64,000 nt of DNA from Streptomyces virginiae (GCF_000720455.1 NZ_JOAK01000022.1:52780-116779), one strand, 5' to 3'; positions 8,952-18,265 are shown, counted from the stretch's first letter. Translations and numbers: made by a program. The notes: generated by a model not told the origin, from the sequence alone.

Positions 8952-9610
8952 CGTTCCGCCCCCTCAAGCCACGTCAGATACCAGCGGGTGAAAGTCATCG
9001 GAGCATCGTGCTCATCGAGGAGCGGCTTCAGGTCCTCGTCATCCGCCCTGTTGTCGGACCAGATTCGCCCACGCTCCGGGCCGCTGATGATCAGCCACTC
9101 GCGGGCGGCACACCCCAGCGTTGAGATCACGATCGCGCCGACAGTGCGGTCCGCCGACCACATCACGGGTTCCCAGCGCTCTTCCCATGCCTCAGTGGCG
9201 TCATCGAAGTCCTCGATGTCCTCGAAGTCCTCTTCCTCGGGGTGCTCGGCCAGCAGCGACTGGACAACTTCAGGATCGGCACCTTCACGCGGAAAGGGCT
9301 CGGCCAGACGGGACAGGTCAGCCAGATCGGCTCCATCCCCCTCCCACCGCCAGCGACCCTGAATGAGTCGTACCGTATACACCCCATACGAGGGCCCGGC
9401 ACCTCCGGCGCCCACCCAGAGGAGGAAGTCGCGGTACTCCCCGGGCAGCGACACACCCATCTGACCTTCCAGGTCGGCCAGCTCTGCCGGGGTCAGGGGG
9501 TCCTCGAGGAAGAACTTGTGCCCGATCGCGCCAAAAACACGGTCACCGGCCGGCGCGGCAATGAGGGACTGCACCCGTTCCCGCACCCCCACCCATATCG
9601 AGTCATCCAT
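8921..9610 (-). CDS. SMI1/KNR4-family protein
   Basis: 229 residues. The fold signature FFLEDPLTPAELADLEGQMG, VSLPGEYRDFLLWVGAGGAG and YGVYTVR is the SMI1/KNR4 (SUKH) domain. A strongly acidic segment (residues about 120-140, HPEEEDFEDIEDFDDATEAW) and WLIISGPERGRIWSDNRADD follow. In bacteria SUKH proteins are often immunity proteins of polymorphic toxins (family knowledge). No toxin gene is adjacent here, so it could be an orphan immunity gene. Complete, and codon use matches neighbours. Confidence 0.85.
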   Translation of the reverse strand: MDDSIWVGVRERVQSLIAAPAGDRVFGAIGHKFFLEDPLTPAELADLEGQMGVSLPGEYRDFLLWVGAGGAGPSYGVYTVRLIQGRWRWEGDGADLADLSRLAEPFPREGADPEVVQSLLAEHPEEEDFEDIEDFDDATEAWEERWEPVMWSADRTVGAIVISTLGCAAREWLIISGPERGRIWSDNRADDEDLKPLLDEHDAPMTFTRWYLTWLEGAERQLGPVPAAD

Positions 9611-9760
9611 GGGCCGAGCCTATGCCGCACGGCGAGGCGGGGCCGAGCAGGGTGGGCTCCGGCAGGCTAGCCTTCAAAAATACGCACTGAAAGAGCGTTT
9701 TGTCCCGGCGGGGGTGTTTGAGAAGTAGCCGAGTTGGCGACTTGGGGCTCGTCGCGTGAC

Positions 9761-10231
9761 CTAGCGCTTGCGGCTGGGGCTCCACTCGTAGGCCATGGGA
9801 GCCGTCTCCACGACCTCGCTGGGCCAGGTTGCTCGAACCTGGTCGAGGTGTTGGTTGTGGTCCTGAATCCAGGTCGCCGGAGGTTCGATTCCGAGCATGA
9901 CGCTCAGTCGGTCGGGGTCCTGGACCGTCAACGCCAGCTTCCGGTCCTCGTACATGAAGAAGTCGAGGCTCAGCCCGCGGTCGCCACCGATCGTCGCGCC
10001 TTCGCCCCGCACAAGCCGGGTCAGGTCGTGCTGCCAGGTGTCGAGGTCCTGCTGGAACAGGTAGATCTCAAGCCTGGCATCGACGAAGCTCGCAGAGACC
10101 AGGACATCGGCTCGGAGGGTGTCGTGGCCGGTCAAAATCCCGGGCTGATAGCGGCCGGTTACGCGGACGACGCAGCGGTTGCCCTCCGCGTCTCCCAGAT
10201 CTATGAGGTTCACCGGGGTCGGTTCAGTCAC
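9761..10231 (-). CDS. DUF5959-family protein
   Basis: 156 residues from GTG at 10231 ([18 protein letters not shown]). Body: [40 protein letters not shown] and [17 protein letters not shown] C-terminal strands. It is mainly beta-structured with no signal peptide. A second member of the family lies at 40110-40532. Function unknown; members are common in Streptomyces, often beside SUKH and other small cytosolic proteins. Confidence 0.75.
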   Translation of the reverse strand: MTEPTPVNLIDLGDAEGNRCVVRVTGRYQPGILTGHDTLRADVLVSASFVDARLEIYLFQQDLDTWQHDLTRLVRGEGATIGGDRGLSLDFFMYEDRKLALTVQDPDRLSVMLGIEPPATWIQDHNQHLDQVRATWPSEVVETAPMAYEWSPSRKR

Positions 10232-10296
10232 CGTGGACTCGCTCTCTCGTGTAGGGCTGAGCTGCATCTTCGCCTATCGCCGGGTGGGCTTGTCGG

Positions 10297-10645
10297 ACAA
10301 GTCTCGTGGTTCGGCCATGACCCATTCCAGTTCGGGGTGGATTGCTGGGTGAGCCTGCGGCTCATCAGGTCGATCATTGCGACGCGGATCATGGCCTCGG
10401 AGCGATGCGGATGAGTTTCGTAGTCACGGGTCAGGCGCCGGTGGTTCATGAGCCAGCCGAAGGTCCGCTCGACGACCCAGCGCCTGGGGATGACCTCGAA
10501 GCCCTTCTGGCCCGGGGCGTCGCGTGATCTCAACGTCGATGCCGAGGCTGGTGCCATGCTCGAGGGCCTTGGTCCGGTATCCGGTGTCGGCCCAGGCCTT
10601 GGTGATTCGGGGGGTCTCCCCGTGGCTGCGGCCGGACGCCGACAC
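10297..10645 (-). pseudogene. IS5-family transposase 3' fragment
   Basis: Reads [20 protein letters not shown] then, after a frameshift near 10530, [20 protein letters not shown] and [20 protein letters not shown]. These are the third acidic-residue region and C-terminal end of an IS5-type transposase. The N-terminal two-thirds are missing. It is a different lineage from the IS5 remnant at 8062. Confidence 0.8.
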
Positions 10646-10699
10646 GTCCTCGGACCGCTCGTTCTGTCACACCTTCGGCCGCGGCCTGGGCAAGCACCA

Positions 10700-11774
10700 G
10701 ATGGGTGCCCGGCTGGGTACTCGATCGTCGCGGCGCTGGAGACGGGCCGCACCTCGTGGACTGCGCTGCTGGACGCGATCTGGCTGGAGCCCGGCGCGGA
10801 CCTGGCATCACCGCCGGCCAGGTCCGCGAGGTCATCGAATGCCTCATCGGGGCCGGCCAGTGGCAGGACGGTGTCCTGGACGTCCAGGTCGTGCCGGAGG
10901 ACGGATACGACGCACCCCGCATCGCCCACCTCCTGGCTGACCTGCCGATTGAGGTTCTGGGCCGGCTCCGTTCGAACCGAGTGATGCGCAAGCCGGCCCC
11001 GGTGCCGTGGGTCTGCCCGCCGCAGGGCGCCCGCCCAAGCACGGCGGTGAGTTCGGCTGCGGCCGCCCCGAGACCTGGGGCGAGGTGGCGGTGGTGACCG
11101 TGACCGACACCGAGCGGTACGGGACAGCGACCGCGCAGGCAGGGGGCCGGCTCCACCCTCGACTGACCCGCCGGGCGGCATGGGGTGATCACGAAGGCCC
11201 TTTGCCCATCATCGAGGGCACGGTGATCAGGTTGACGGTTGCGGAACTGCCCAGCGGCGGGGTGAACAAGCCCGTCTGGCTGTGGTGTTTCCGCACCGGA
11301 GCCCGCCCCGAGGACGTCGACCGATATTGGCATGCCTTCCTGCGAAGGTTCGACGTGGAGCACACCTTCCGCCTGCTCAAGCAGACGCTCGGTTGGACCC
11401 GCCCCAGGCTCCGGGACTCCGCCGCGGCCGACCGCTGGACCGGGATCATCCTGGCCGCACGCGCTCAGCTGCGCCTCGCTCGCCCGCTCGCGCGGGACCT
11501 TCGCCGGCCGTGGGAGAGGCCGATGGAACCGAACAGACTTACTCCCGCCCGAGTGCGCCGGGGGTTCAGGAACCTGCGCGTGAAGGCTGGCACACCAGCT
11601 CGTGCACCCAAACCCACCCGGCCCGGCCCCGGCCGCCCACCGGGCTCGAAAAACCGGCGAACCGCCACCCGCTACGAGGTCGGACGAGTCCTCGCCACCG
11701 GCGAGTCCTACACCAGACCAGCACACCACAAGCTCGGCACCACACCCCGGAGAACTGGTCAACTGGCAAGCTGA
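10700..11774 (+). pseudogene. Transposase of the Streptomyces NF041680 type, degenerate
   Basis: [20 protein letters not shown] (one frame), then [20 protein letters not shown] (second frame), then [20 protein letters not shown] to GTVIRLTVAELPSGGVNKPV and RFDVEHTFRLLKQTLGWTRP (third frame, 11007-11774). The order and motifs match a full transposase. The start is missing and at least two frameshifts occur before 11010. The C-terminal 250 codons are open and could be mistaken for a gene. Confidence 0.8.
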
Positions 11775-11823
11775 GCTGCCACCCAATCTCACTGCCGTGG
11801 CCCCGACGATGTTGGATAGCCGC

Positions 11824-12150
11824 ATGGTGAGACGTAAGAAGGAGAAGAAGAAGCGGCCCGACTGGGGCATTCCGAAGGGGATCGTTCTGTTGGTGACGCC
11901 AGAGGGCTGGCGCCACAGCATCCTCACCATGGAAGGCGGCATGCTCTGTGGGCGCCTGGACATTCCAATCAACACTGACCCACAAGACGCGCGGGCCGCC
12001 GCAGCCCGGATGGTGACGGAACTCGCGCACGACTTTCACGACGCCAATGTCGAGGTGAGCTGGGATCCGCCCCAGGACCCCTGGTCATGGACCGCTCAAG
12101 TCGCCCTTGTCGCCGGGGACGCACCTGCTTCGTCGGACACCGAAGGTTAA
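11824..12150 (+). CDS. Hypothetical protein, 108 residues
   Basis: Starts MVRRKKEKKKRPDWGIPKG with a very basic N-terminus, then IVLLVTPEGWRHSILTMEGG and LCGRLDIPINTDPQDARAAA, and ends WTAQVALVAGDAPASSDTEG. It is probably a small cytosolic alpha/beta protein. I do not recognise a function. It stands alone downstream of a transposase remnant. Confidence 0.6.
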   Translation: MVRRKKEKKKRPDWGIPKGIVLLVTPEGWRHSILTMEGGMLCGRLDIPINTDPQDARAAAARMVTELAHDFHDANVEVSWDPPQDPWSWTAQVALVAGDAPASSDTEG

Positions 12151-12455
12151 ACGGCAAGTTCACTGCCTGTTTCTGAACCCCAGAGCAGCAGGTCAATCAG
12201 CCATTGCCCGGAATGCGAAGTTTGGGGAAATGTTCGTCGAACGGTCACCGTGACCGTTCGACGAACGGAACTGCTGGGGTGTGTGGGACGCGCGGGGCGG
12301 TCTTCGGGGAGACCTTCATCCGGAGGTCGGCGAACGCGGTCGGTGGACCGACTCAGCCTTGATCGTTCTCAAGTTGCCCAGCAGCAACTTGGCTCTTGAC
12401 TCGCCTGGTGCCAGGCTATCGACCCCGCAGAGTGCGAGGGCTCAGAAATAGGCAC
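12151..12455. other. Intergenic stretch with a long palindrome
   Basis: No coding sequence recognised between the hypothetical gene ending at 12150 and the lipoprotein ending at 12456. Its only clear structure is the palindrome at 12232-12266. Confidence 0.5.
12232..12266. repeat. Perfect 35-bp palindrome (17-1-17)
   Basis: GTTCGTCGAACGGTCAC, one C, then the exact reverse complement GTGACCGTTCGACGAAC. The outer parts themselves contain the short palindromes TTCGTCGAA/TTCGACGAA and GGTCACCGTGACC. It is not followed by a T tract and does not abut a stop codon. It may be a dimeric regulator site, a recombination or resolution site, or a bidirectional terminator. Confidence 0.8.
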
Positions 12456-12803
12456 TCAGCAGTACGTCCGGGCCTTCTTGACTGCGGGTTCAGCCTGCTG
12501 GGGGTCGGAGGTCACGTTGAGCAGCTGCTGCGCCTCCCTCAGGGCGTCGGCGAGGGGCTGGAACTTGGCGTCCGCCAGGGCAGCCGCCCTGGCCAGTTCC
12601 TCGGCGCCGACGAGGCGCGCCACCACGATGTCGAAGGCCTGCCCGCCGTCGGTGCCCGGCATCCGTTCCGGCAGTCGGCTCACGGCCGCACAGGCCAACT
12701 CGGCGTCGGTGCCCTGGACCTTGCCGGACGCCGCCCCGGACTGGCAGGCCGTCAGAGCCATCAACAGACCGACCGCGGCCACAGCACTCGTCGGACGCCT
12801 CAT
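12456..12803 (-). CDS. Small lipoprotein, unknown function
   Basis: 115 residues from ATG at 12803, preceded by a GGGGGAA ribosome site. Signal: MRRPTSAVAAVGLLMALTAC, with a lipobox LTAC at residues 17-20. The mature part is helical (RLPERMPGTDGGQAFDIVVA, EELARAAALADAKFQPLADA) and ends in Cys. Predicted to be attached to the outer face of the membrane. No family recognised. Confidence 0.75.
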   Translation of the reverse strand: MRRPTSAVAAVGLLMALTACQSGAASGKVQGTDAELACAAVSRLPERMPGTDGGQAFDIVVARLVGAEELARAAALADAKFQPLADALREAQQLLNVTSDPQQAEPAVKKARTYC

Positions 12804-12969
12804 CAGTTCCCCCGCTCGAAGACTTTCGGCCATCCTCGGGGGCTTCGCTTAGGGGGCATAGTCCAATCCCGGCCAGCTTGCACGGCTACCGACCCCGCAG
12901 AATCCGAGAGTTCAGCAACAGGCACCGTAAGCCCGTGTGGGGGCGCTGGGCGCGGCGAGGGAATTGCCG

Positions 12970-13866
12970 TCAGGTGCTGGCGTTGCCGTGGTTGTCGATC
13001 AGGGGAACGAGGACCCGGACCCGTTCGTGAAAGTCGCCGACCCCCGTGGCCGGTACGCCGGCCAGGACCTGGTCGAGGCGGGCGAGGCGGGCGCGTGATG
13101 TTGAGCGGAGCCGGGCAGCGGGGACGCGGGCGAGGACATCCAGGGCCCGCTGAGCGGCGTCCGCGGGCTGGGTGGGCGCCTCGGCCTGCGCGAGGACCAG
13201 GGTGGCCGCGGCCCAGCCGGGGGTGGCCACGGCAGTGGCCGCGATGGACGTTTCGGCGGCAGAGCGTGCGCGGTTGTGGTGGCCGAGGGCGATGGCGGAC
13301 TCGGCCTGGTGGAGGGTGTACTCGGCGGCGTCGAATCCGAACCGGCCCGGGGCGAACCCTGCGGGGTCGGCTTCGAGTTCGCGGGCGGCCGCGGCGAGCG
13401 CCGTGTCGGCTTCCTGCTCCCGGCCGAGACCGGCGAGGGAGGTCAGCTGCGCCCATGCGTGTGCCTGGGCTTTCGGCAGGCCGGCGGGGGAGTGGGCGAC
13501 GGCCCGCTCGGCGTATGCCAGGGCGTTTTCGTAGCGGTTCTCGGCGCGGGCGACCATGCTCTGCGCGCCCAGGGCCCAGGCGGTCAGGCGTGCGTCGTCG
13601 GTGCGGGTGCGGGTGCGGGTGCGGGTGCCGTAGGCGGTGGCGGTGGCGAGGTGGGCGCGGGCGCCGGTGTGGTCGTCGAGGTGGAAGGCCAGGTTGCCCA
13701 TCAGGGCCGAGAGCCAGCCGACGTTGCGGTGAAGTCCGCCCGCGACCTGCTCGTGGACGTGGCCGGTGACCAGGCAGTCGGTGAGCAGGCCGCGGGCGGC
13801 CCGATGAACGACCCCGACAAGGGCCGCTGCACGCGCCTGACCATCAGCAAGGCGTACGCCACCCAC
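12970..13866 (-). pseudogene. TPR-type regulator, N-terminally truncated
   Basis: Helical repeat protein of 298 codons: FHLDDHTGARAHLATATAYG, NRYENALAYAERAVAHSPAG, AQAHAWAQLTSLAGLGREQE, AEYTLHQAESAIALGHHNRA, ending HERVRVLVPLIDNHGNAST. This is the C-terminal repeat region of Streptomyces XRE-TPR regulators (NsdA-like), which normally start with an HTH of about 80 residues. No HTH is present, and upstream sequence in frame does not look coding. A (GTGCGG)n tract encodes an Arg-Thr run. Probably a non-functional remnant. Confidence 0.65.
13601..13628. repeat. Hexanucleotide microsatellite (GTGCGG)4
   Basis: Four and two-thirds tandem copies of GTGCGG inside the TPR gene, encoding an alternating Arg-Thr run on the minus strand. 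Copy changes would add or remove two residues without a frameshift. Confidence 0.8.
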
Positions 13867-13960
13867 CCCCCGTGAGGCCCCGGCACGCCGTCACCCGGAA
13901 CCCTGCCAAGGGGGAGGGTCCGGGTACGGCGCTCAGCCACACGGTGGGGCTGTCCCTGCG

Positions 13961-14100
13961 TCATGGCCCCGGTCGGTCGTGGGTGCGGTGGGTGTCGAGG
14001 ACGAGGAGCCATTGGTCGTCGTGGGTTTCGACGGTGAGGCCGGCGGCGAGGGCGAGGATGAATGCGTGCCGCAGGCCGGGGAGGTTCGCCTGGACGGGCC
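13961..14100 (-). pseudogene. 3' remnant of the small protein family seen at 23370
   Basis: Reads PVQANLPGLRHAFILALAAG, LTVETHDDQWLLVLDTHRTH and DRPGP, stop at 13961-13963. This matches the C-terminal half of the intact protein at 23370-23693 (PALRHAFRLAVAAALRAAGS, AVETRADDGLLVID). The N-terminal VHLIRQARGV part is absent. Confidence 0.55.
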
Positions 14101-14272
14101 GGGTCCGCCGTGCTCCCCGTTGACGATGGGCCGGAGCTCCCCCTTGACGACGCGCTCACTGGCTACGCACGGCCCGGCGCCCGGGCCTGTGGGGAGTGCG
14201 CCGCCGCCGAGGTCCTCGACCGCCTCTAGCCGGCGCCGGTCCGGATACCGTGCGGCCGGTCTGTGGGAGGGC

Positions 14273-14548
14273 TCAAGTGTGGATGCGGCTGTTGGTGCCG
14301 TCGTGGTGGTCGGCGGTCTCGTCGTCGAACCAGTAGTCGCCGGCGGCGAGGTAGCGGAAGGAGTGGCTGCTGTGTGCGGGCAGGGCCACGTTCGCGGCGC
14401 GGGTGCCGTCGCCTCGGGGTTCGAGGGGGTGGGCGGCGGGGTTCCAGTGGTTGAAGTCCCCGACCACGCTGACCGGCCCCTCGGGGGTGTTCTCGGGCAG
14501 GACGAAGGTGACCTGGGTCTTGCCCTTGAGCTGCTTGCGTTCCAGCAC
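14273..14548 (-). CDS. Stand-alone glycogen-binding (CBM48/AMPK-like) domain protein
   Basis: 91 residues from GTG at 14548: VLERKQLKGKTQVTFVLPEN, PVSVVGDFNHWNPAAHPLEP, SFRYLAAGDYWFDDETADH. The VVGDFNHWNP element and YLAAGDYWFDDE are hallmarks of the isoamylase N-terminal/AMPK beta glycogen-binding fold, here with no enzyme attached. It may bind alpha-glucan or trehalose-type sugars in the cytosol (inference). A paralog lies at 20981-21256. Confidence 0.85.
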   Translation of the reverse strand: MLERKQLKGKTQVTFVLPENTPEGPVSVVGDFNHWNPAAHPLEPRGDGTRAANVALPAHSSHSFRYLAAGDYWFDDETADHHDGTNSRIHT

Positions 14549-14690
14549 AGGTGATCTCCAGCTGTAGTAGGTCACGGGGCCTGTGCATCCTCGCCCCCCG
14601 CCTGTGTCAGGCGGCGGGCCTACCGGGCGGCGCGCCGTGTACAGGTCACCCAGGGGAGGGACCGACGGGCCGAGGTCGCCTCGGGTCCGT

Positions 14691-14733
14691 GGCGGGGCCC
14701 GGCCGGGGTGGCTTCCACCGGCCGGGCCCCGCC
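14691..14733. terminator. 16-bp perfect hairpin
   Basis: GGCGGGGCCCGGCCGG at 14691-14706 pairs with 14718-14733 around an 11-nt loop. It lies downstream of the STAS gene (minus strand, stop at 14834). Confidence 0.7.
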
Positions 14734-14833
14734 GTGTATGGACCTCTCGTCGCTCTGTCACCGTGCCACGGCCGACCCCGGGCCGCCCGGTATGGGGTCC
14801 GTGTGGGGGACCGCGGTCGGGTGCCGCCCCAGG

Positions 14834-15136
14834 TCAGCTGTCGGCGATTGGGAAGAGCGCGTCGGCGCCACTCATCTCCAGCAGGCGCCGGAACTGGGGC
14901 TGCGGGTTGCGCAGGCTGATCCGCCGGCCGTGCTCTGCCGCGGTCGGCCGTGCGTTGACAAGGACGCTCAGGCCCGAGGAGTCGCAGAACGACAGGTCGG
15001 ACAGGTCGACGACGATCTCGGCCGGGCCGCCCGGCTCAGTGATCGCCGCGTGCAGCGCGTGGCGCAACATCGGCGCCCGGTCGACGTCCATCTCGCCACC
15101 CACGTGTACGACACGGCGCTGAACATCATCGGTCAC
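14834..15136 (-). CDS. STAS-domain anti-sigma factor antagonist
   Basis: 100 residues from GTG at 15136, with a GGGAGAG ribosome site. Core: GEMDVDRAPMLRHALHAAIT, EIVVDLSDLSFCDSSGLSVL and SLRNPQPQFRRLLEMSGADA. The Ser of DSSGL (about residue 53) is the position phosphorylated in SpoIIAA/RsbV-type antagonists. Such proteins release a sigma factor by binding its anti-sigma kinase. No kinase gene is adjacent; the RsbW-like copy at 23835 is the nearest intact one. Confidence 0.85.
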   Translation of the reverse strand: MTDDVQRRVVHVGGEMDVDRAPMLRHALHAAITEPGGPAEIVVDLSDLSFCDSSGLSVLVNARPTAAEHGRRISLRNPQPQFRRLLEMSGADALFPIADS

Positions 15137-15285
15137 GCCCTGCTCTCCCTTCTCAAGATCTTCTACGCAGCCCATGATGAGGCAGCCGGGGTGGGGACGG
15201 GCACCAGCCCGGAAGCGGGGATGCGATCACCGGGGGGAGGCCGTGAGGTGGAAGTACGCGTTGTCGGCTGGAGGCGGTGGTGTTC

Positions 15286-16275
15286 ATGGCGCGTCCTGTG
15301 TGGGCTGGAAATCTGTCGTTCGGGCTGGTCAGCCTGCCGGTCGGGCTCTACACGGCCACCGACAGCCACACGATCCATTTCCATCAGCTGCAGCGTGGAA
15401 CCGCGGACCGGATCCGCAACCGGCGGGTGAACGAGCGGACCGGCGACGAGGTGGCCCTCTCCGACATCGTGAAGGGTTACGACGCGGGCGGCGAGTACGT
15501 GCTGGTGGAGCCGAAGGAGCTGGACGAGATCGCGCCGGGCCGCTCCCGTTCGCTGGAGATCGAAGGCTTCGTCGACCTGGCGGAGGTCGATCCGATCTTC
15601 TTCGACAAGACCTACTACCTCGGGCCGCGGGGCGCCGAGTACCGCAACGTCTACGGCCTCCTCGAACAGGCCCTCGCCAAGACCGGCAAGGCCGGTATCG
15701 CCACGTTCGTGATGCGCCAGCACGAGTACTTGGTCGCCCTCAAGGCCGAGAACGGCCTGCTTACCCTTCACACCCTGCACTGGGCCGACGAGATCAGAGA
15801 CCCCGCCAAGGAGATCGACAACCTCCCCGGTAAGACGCAGGCCTCCGCCAAAGAGCTGACCATGGCCGAGCAGCTCATCGAAGCCCTGACCATGAAGTGG
15901 GACCCGGAGCAGTTCCACGACACCTTCCAGGAGAAGGTCGCCGCCATGATCGAGGCCAAGAAGGCCGGCGAGACCGTCGAGAGGGCCGAGGCCCCTGCGG
16001 AGCCGACCGGCGTGGTCGACCTCATGGAGGCGCTGCGCGCCAGCGTCGAGCGGGCCGGGAGCCCCAAAGCCATCGGCGGCAAGGCAACCGCCTCCGGAAA
16101 GGGCGTCGAGAAGAAGCAGGGCGCGAAGAAGCGGATCCGCTCCGCGCCCAAGGAAGACCTGAGCGGTCTGTCGAAGGCCGACCTGTACAGGAAGGCCGCC
16201 GCCGTCGACATCCCCGGCCGCTCGCACATGACCCGCGACGACCTCGTGAAGGCACTGTCCGCATCCCGCAAGTAA
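15286..16275 (+). CDS. ku: Non-homologous end joining protein Ku
   Basis: 329 residues from ATG at 15286 (MARPVWAGNLSFGLVSLPVG). The bacterial Ku core follows: IHFHQLQRGTADRIRNRRVN, FVDLAEVDPIFFDKTYYLGP, GIATFVMRQHEYLVALKAEN. The Lys-rich C-terminal extension ends in a SAP-like element (LSKADLYRKAAAVDIPGRSH, MTRDDLVKALSASRK) found in some actinobacterial Ku proteins. Ku binds broken DNA ends as a homodimer and recruits the ligase encoded 22 bp downstream. An alternative GTG 9 nt upstream would add only three residues. Confidence 0.95.
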   Translation: MARPVWAGNLSFGLVSLPVGLYTATDSHTIHFHQLQRGTADRIRNRRVNERTGDEVALSDIVKGYDAGGEYVLVEPKELDEIAPGRSRSLEIEGFVDLAEVDPIFFDKTYYLGPRGAEYRNVYGLLEQALAKTGKAGIATFVMRQHEYLVALKAENGLLTLHTLHWADEIRDPAKEIDNLPGKTQASAKELTMAEQLIEALTMKWDPEQFHDTFQEKVAAMIEAKKAGETVERAEAPAEPTGVVDLMEALRASVERAGSPKAIGGKATASGKGVEKKQGAKKRIRSAPKEDLSGLSKADLYRKAAAVDIPGRSHMTRDDLVKALSASRK

Positions 16276-16297
16276 GCGACCCAGGGAGGCATCCAGG

Positions 16298-17320
16298 GTG
16301 GTGTTGCGACCGCCGGTGGAGCCGATGCTGGCGCAGGCCGTGGAGTCGGTGCCGGGTCCCGGCGTCCTGGGCGAACTGGCCTTCGAGCAGAAGTTCGACG
16401 GCTACCGGGCCCTGCTGTTCACTCCCACCGGATCGGGGGATGGGTTGCTGCTGCAGACCCGGCGCGGGTCGCTGATCCAGGACCATTTCCCCGACCTTGG
16501 CGCCGCCGCGGAGAGCCTGCCCGACGGCCTGGTCCTGGACGGGGAGCTCGTCGTCTGGAACCCGAAGGTGGGCGAGCTGTCCTTCGAGGGGCTGCAGCGC
16601 CGCACCGCTGCGGGCGGCCGCAGCGCGCGCCGGCTCGCCGGATCGCTGCCCGCGTTCTTCATCGCCTTCGACGTCCTGCAGCAGGACGGAAGCGAGCTGA
16701 TCAACTACCCCTACCGGCAACGCCGCCTCCGGCTGGAAGCCCTCTTCGCCGAACACCACCTCTCGGCGCCCTGGACGCTCTGCCCCATGACAACCGACCT
16801 GCTCAAGGCGCAGCAGTGGCTGGAGTCCTGGACCGAGATCTCCGGAGTCGAGGGCATCGTGGTCAAAGCGATGAACCAGCCCTACCGGCCAGGACGCAGA
16901 GGCTGGTACAAACTGCGCAAGCGGAACACCGCCGAGGCGATCATCGGCGGGATCACCGGCACCCTGATCCGCCCCCAGCTCCTCCTCCTGGGCCGCCGCG
17001 ACGTCTGCGGCGACCTCCGCTCGATCGGCCGCACGGCCCCCCTGCGCGCCGAGCTGGCGCGCCTGGTCGGGGGGAACCTGATCGCGGCCGATGCGGGGCA
17101 TCCCTGGGAGGGCTGGCGGTTCGCGTCGGCGTGGGGCAGCCGGGACGTCCTGGATGTGACCCTCGTCCGCCCGGAACTGGTCGCGGAGATCAGCGCCGAC
17201 ACCGCCGTCGACCAAGGAGGCGTCTTCCGCCACCCGGCCCGCTTCAAGCGGCTGCGCCTGGACGTGACCGTGGAGGAGGTGCCGCTGTTCGGCGGCGGCC
17301 CGAGCACGGCCACCAGCTGA
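16298..17320 (+). CDS. ATP-dependent DNA ligase (LigC/LigD ligase-domain type)
   Basis: 340 residues. Motif I EQKFDGYR with the catalytic Lys at residue 32, LVLDGELVVW (motif III region), FFIAFDVLQQDG, GVEGIVVKAMNQPYRPGRRG (motif IV) and WYKLRKRN (motif V) mark the nucleotidyltransferase domain. The C-terminal part (FASAWGSRDVLDVTLVRPEL, GVFRHPARFKRLRLD) is the OB fold. There is no polymerase or phosphoesterase domain, so it is a stand-alone ligase as in LigC. It forms a two-gene NHEJ operon with ku. A small second ligase fragment lies at 60186-60330. Confidence 0.93.
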   Translation: MVLRPPVEPMLAQAVESVPGPGVLGELAFEQKFDGYRALLFTPTGSGDGLLLQTRRGSLIQDHFPDLGAAAESLPDGLVLDGELVVWNPKVGELSFEGLQRRTAAGGRSARRLAGSLPAFFIAFDVLQQDGSELINYPYRQRRLRLEALFAEHHLSAPWTLCPMTTDLLKAQQWLESWTEISGVEGIVVKAMNQPYRPGRRGWYKLRKRNTAEAIIGGITGTLIRPQLLLLGRRDVCGDLRSIGRTAPLRAELARLVGGNLIAADAGHPWEGWRFASAWGSRDVLDVTLVRPELVAEISADTAVDQGGVFRHPARFKRLRLDVTVEEVPLFGGGPSTATS

Positions 17321-17577
17321 AAGCTCTGGGTGAGCACCTGCAGGAGGGGGGAGGTGAGGCAGGTGCCCACGCGCGACGGCCGGAGCCGCTCACCGAGCCG
17401 GCCGCCATCTCCAGCGTAAATACACCGCCCCTGCGGAGTCACACCTGATCGCGGCGGGGGCAGATCCGGAGTCCGACAGCGCGGTCCGTATGGCGTCCGG
17501 GACCCTGTTGACGCGCATGGGCCGAATGCCGACGATGCTGGTAGACGTGAAGCAGCCCCAGGTCAGGGGAGGCAGCC

Positions 17578-17931
17578 ATGCCCGCGACCATGTACGAAGA
17601 ACGCGCCTACAGCCCTGACGCGGCGGCCCTGGAAGTCGACGTGGCCCCTGGACCGCAGCCCGGGACCGTCAGTGTCTGTGTGCGCGGCGAGGTGACTTCG
17701 ACAACGCCGCCACCCTGCGCACAGCCCTCCTGGCTGCCCTCGTCTCCCACCGCGGCAGCCTCCTGGTCGACCTGAGCCAGGTTCACCTTCTGTGACTGCG
17801 CCGGGCTCCACACCCTCCTGACCGCCCGAACAGCCTCCCGGCGAGCCGGCCGAAGCTTGCACATCACCGCTTCCGGCCGGCCCGTCGAGCGGCTCCTCCA
17901 GCTCACCGACACCCGGGATCTCCTCACCTGA
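17578..17931 (+). pseudogene. STAS-domain protein with two compensating frameshifts
   Basis: Starts MPATMYEERAYSPDAAALEV. One G is missing near 17693 (VRGEV then FDNAATLRTALLAALVSHRG in the next frame). One C is extra near 17785, after which FCDCAGLHTLLTARTASRRA and LHITASGRPVERLLQLTDTR, stop at 17929-17931, return to the first frame. Corrected, it is a normal STAS antagonist, but with CDCAG in place of the usual phosphorylatable DSSG. The indels may be genuine or assembly errors. Confidence 0.75.
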
Positions 17932-18265
17932 TGCCGTGCTTCGTCCCGAAAGCGAGTGATCTCCATGACCGGCCCCGCACCTCTCGCCGGAAGCCCCCAA
18001 GCCGCACCCCCCACCCCCGGCAGGCCGGTGAAAGAGGCGGTCGCGTGGGCGGTGGGCACCCTAAATCAACGGCGAAGTCGGAGGACATCAGGTACTCGCC
18101 CAGCGTCAGCTGCTGCATTCCGTCGACGGCCAGGTCCTCATTGAATCCGGCGTGGCCGGCGACTGCCTGGCCGGCCAGGACCAGGAGGAACGCACCCCCG
18201 AAAGCGAGGGTGAGGCTGTTGTCCCGCCAGAAACCCCGCCGAGGGTCCTTCTCCCGCTGTTTCAC
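17924..18265 (-). pseudogene. DUF6766-type membrane protein, C-terminally broken
   Basis: GTG start at 18265 overlaps the stop of the upstream 27-codon gene. MKQREKDPRRGFWRDNSLTL, AFGGAFLLVLAGQAVAGHAG (one membrane helix) and LGEYLMSSDFAVD match DUF6766. After about residue 67 (near 18064) the sequence turns into Pro/Arg-rich non-coding-like text, and the expected second half with further membrane helices is missing. Most likely a 3' deletion next to the STAS remnant. Confidence 0.7.

Noticed and set aside
11007..11774. 255-codon open frame as an intact gene
   Set aside because: It is the C-terminal part of a transposase whose start lies in other frames upstream.
13601..13628. Tandem repeat considered as CRISPR-like
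   Set aside because: Units of 6 bp without spacers; a simple microsatellite in a coding frame.
15163..16227. 354-codon open frame antisense to ku
   Set aside because: Shadow frame; Ku is unambiguous on the other strand.
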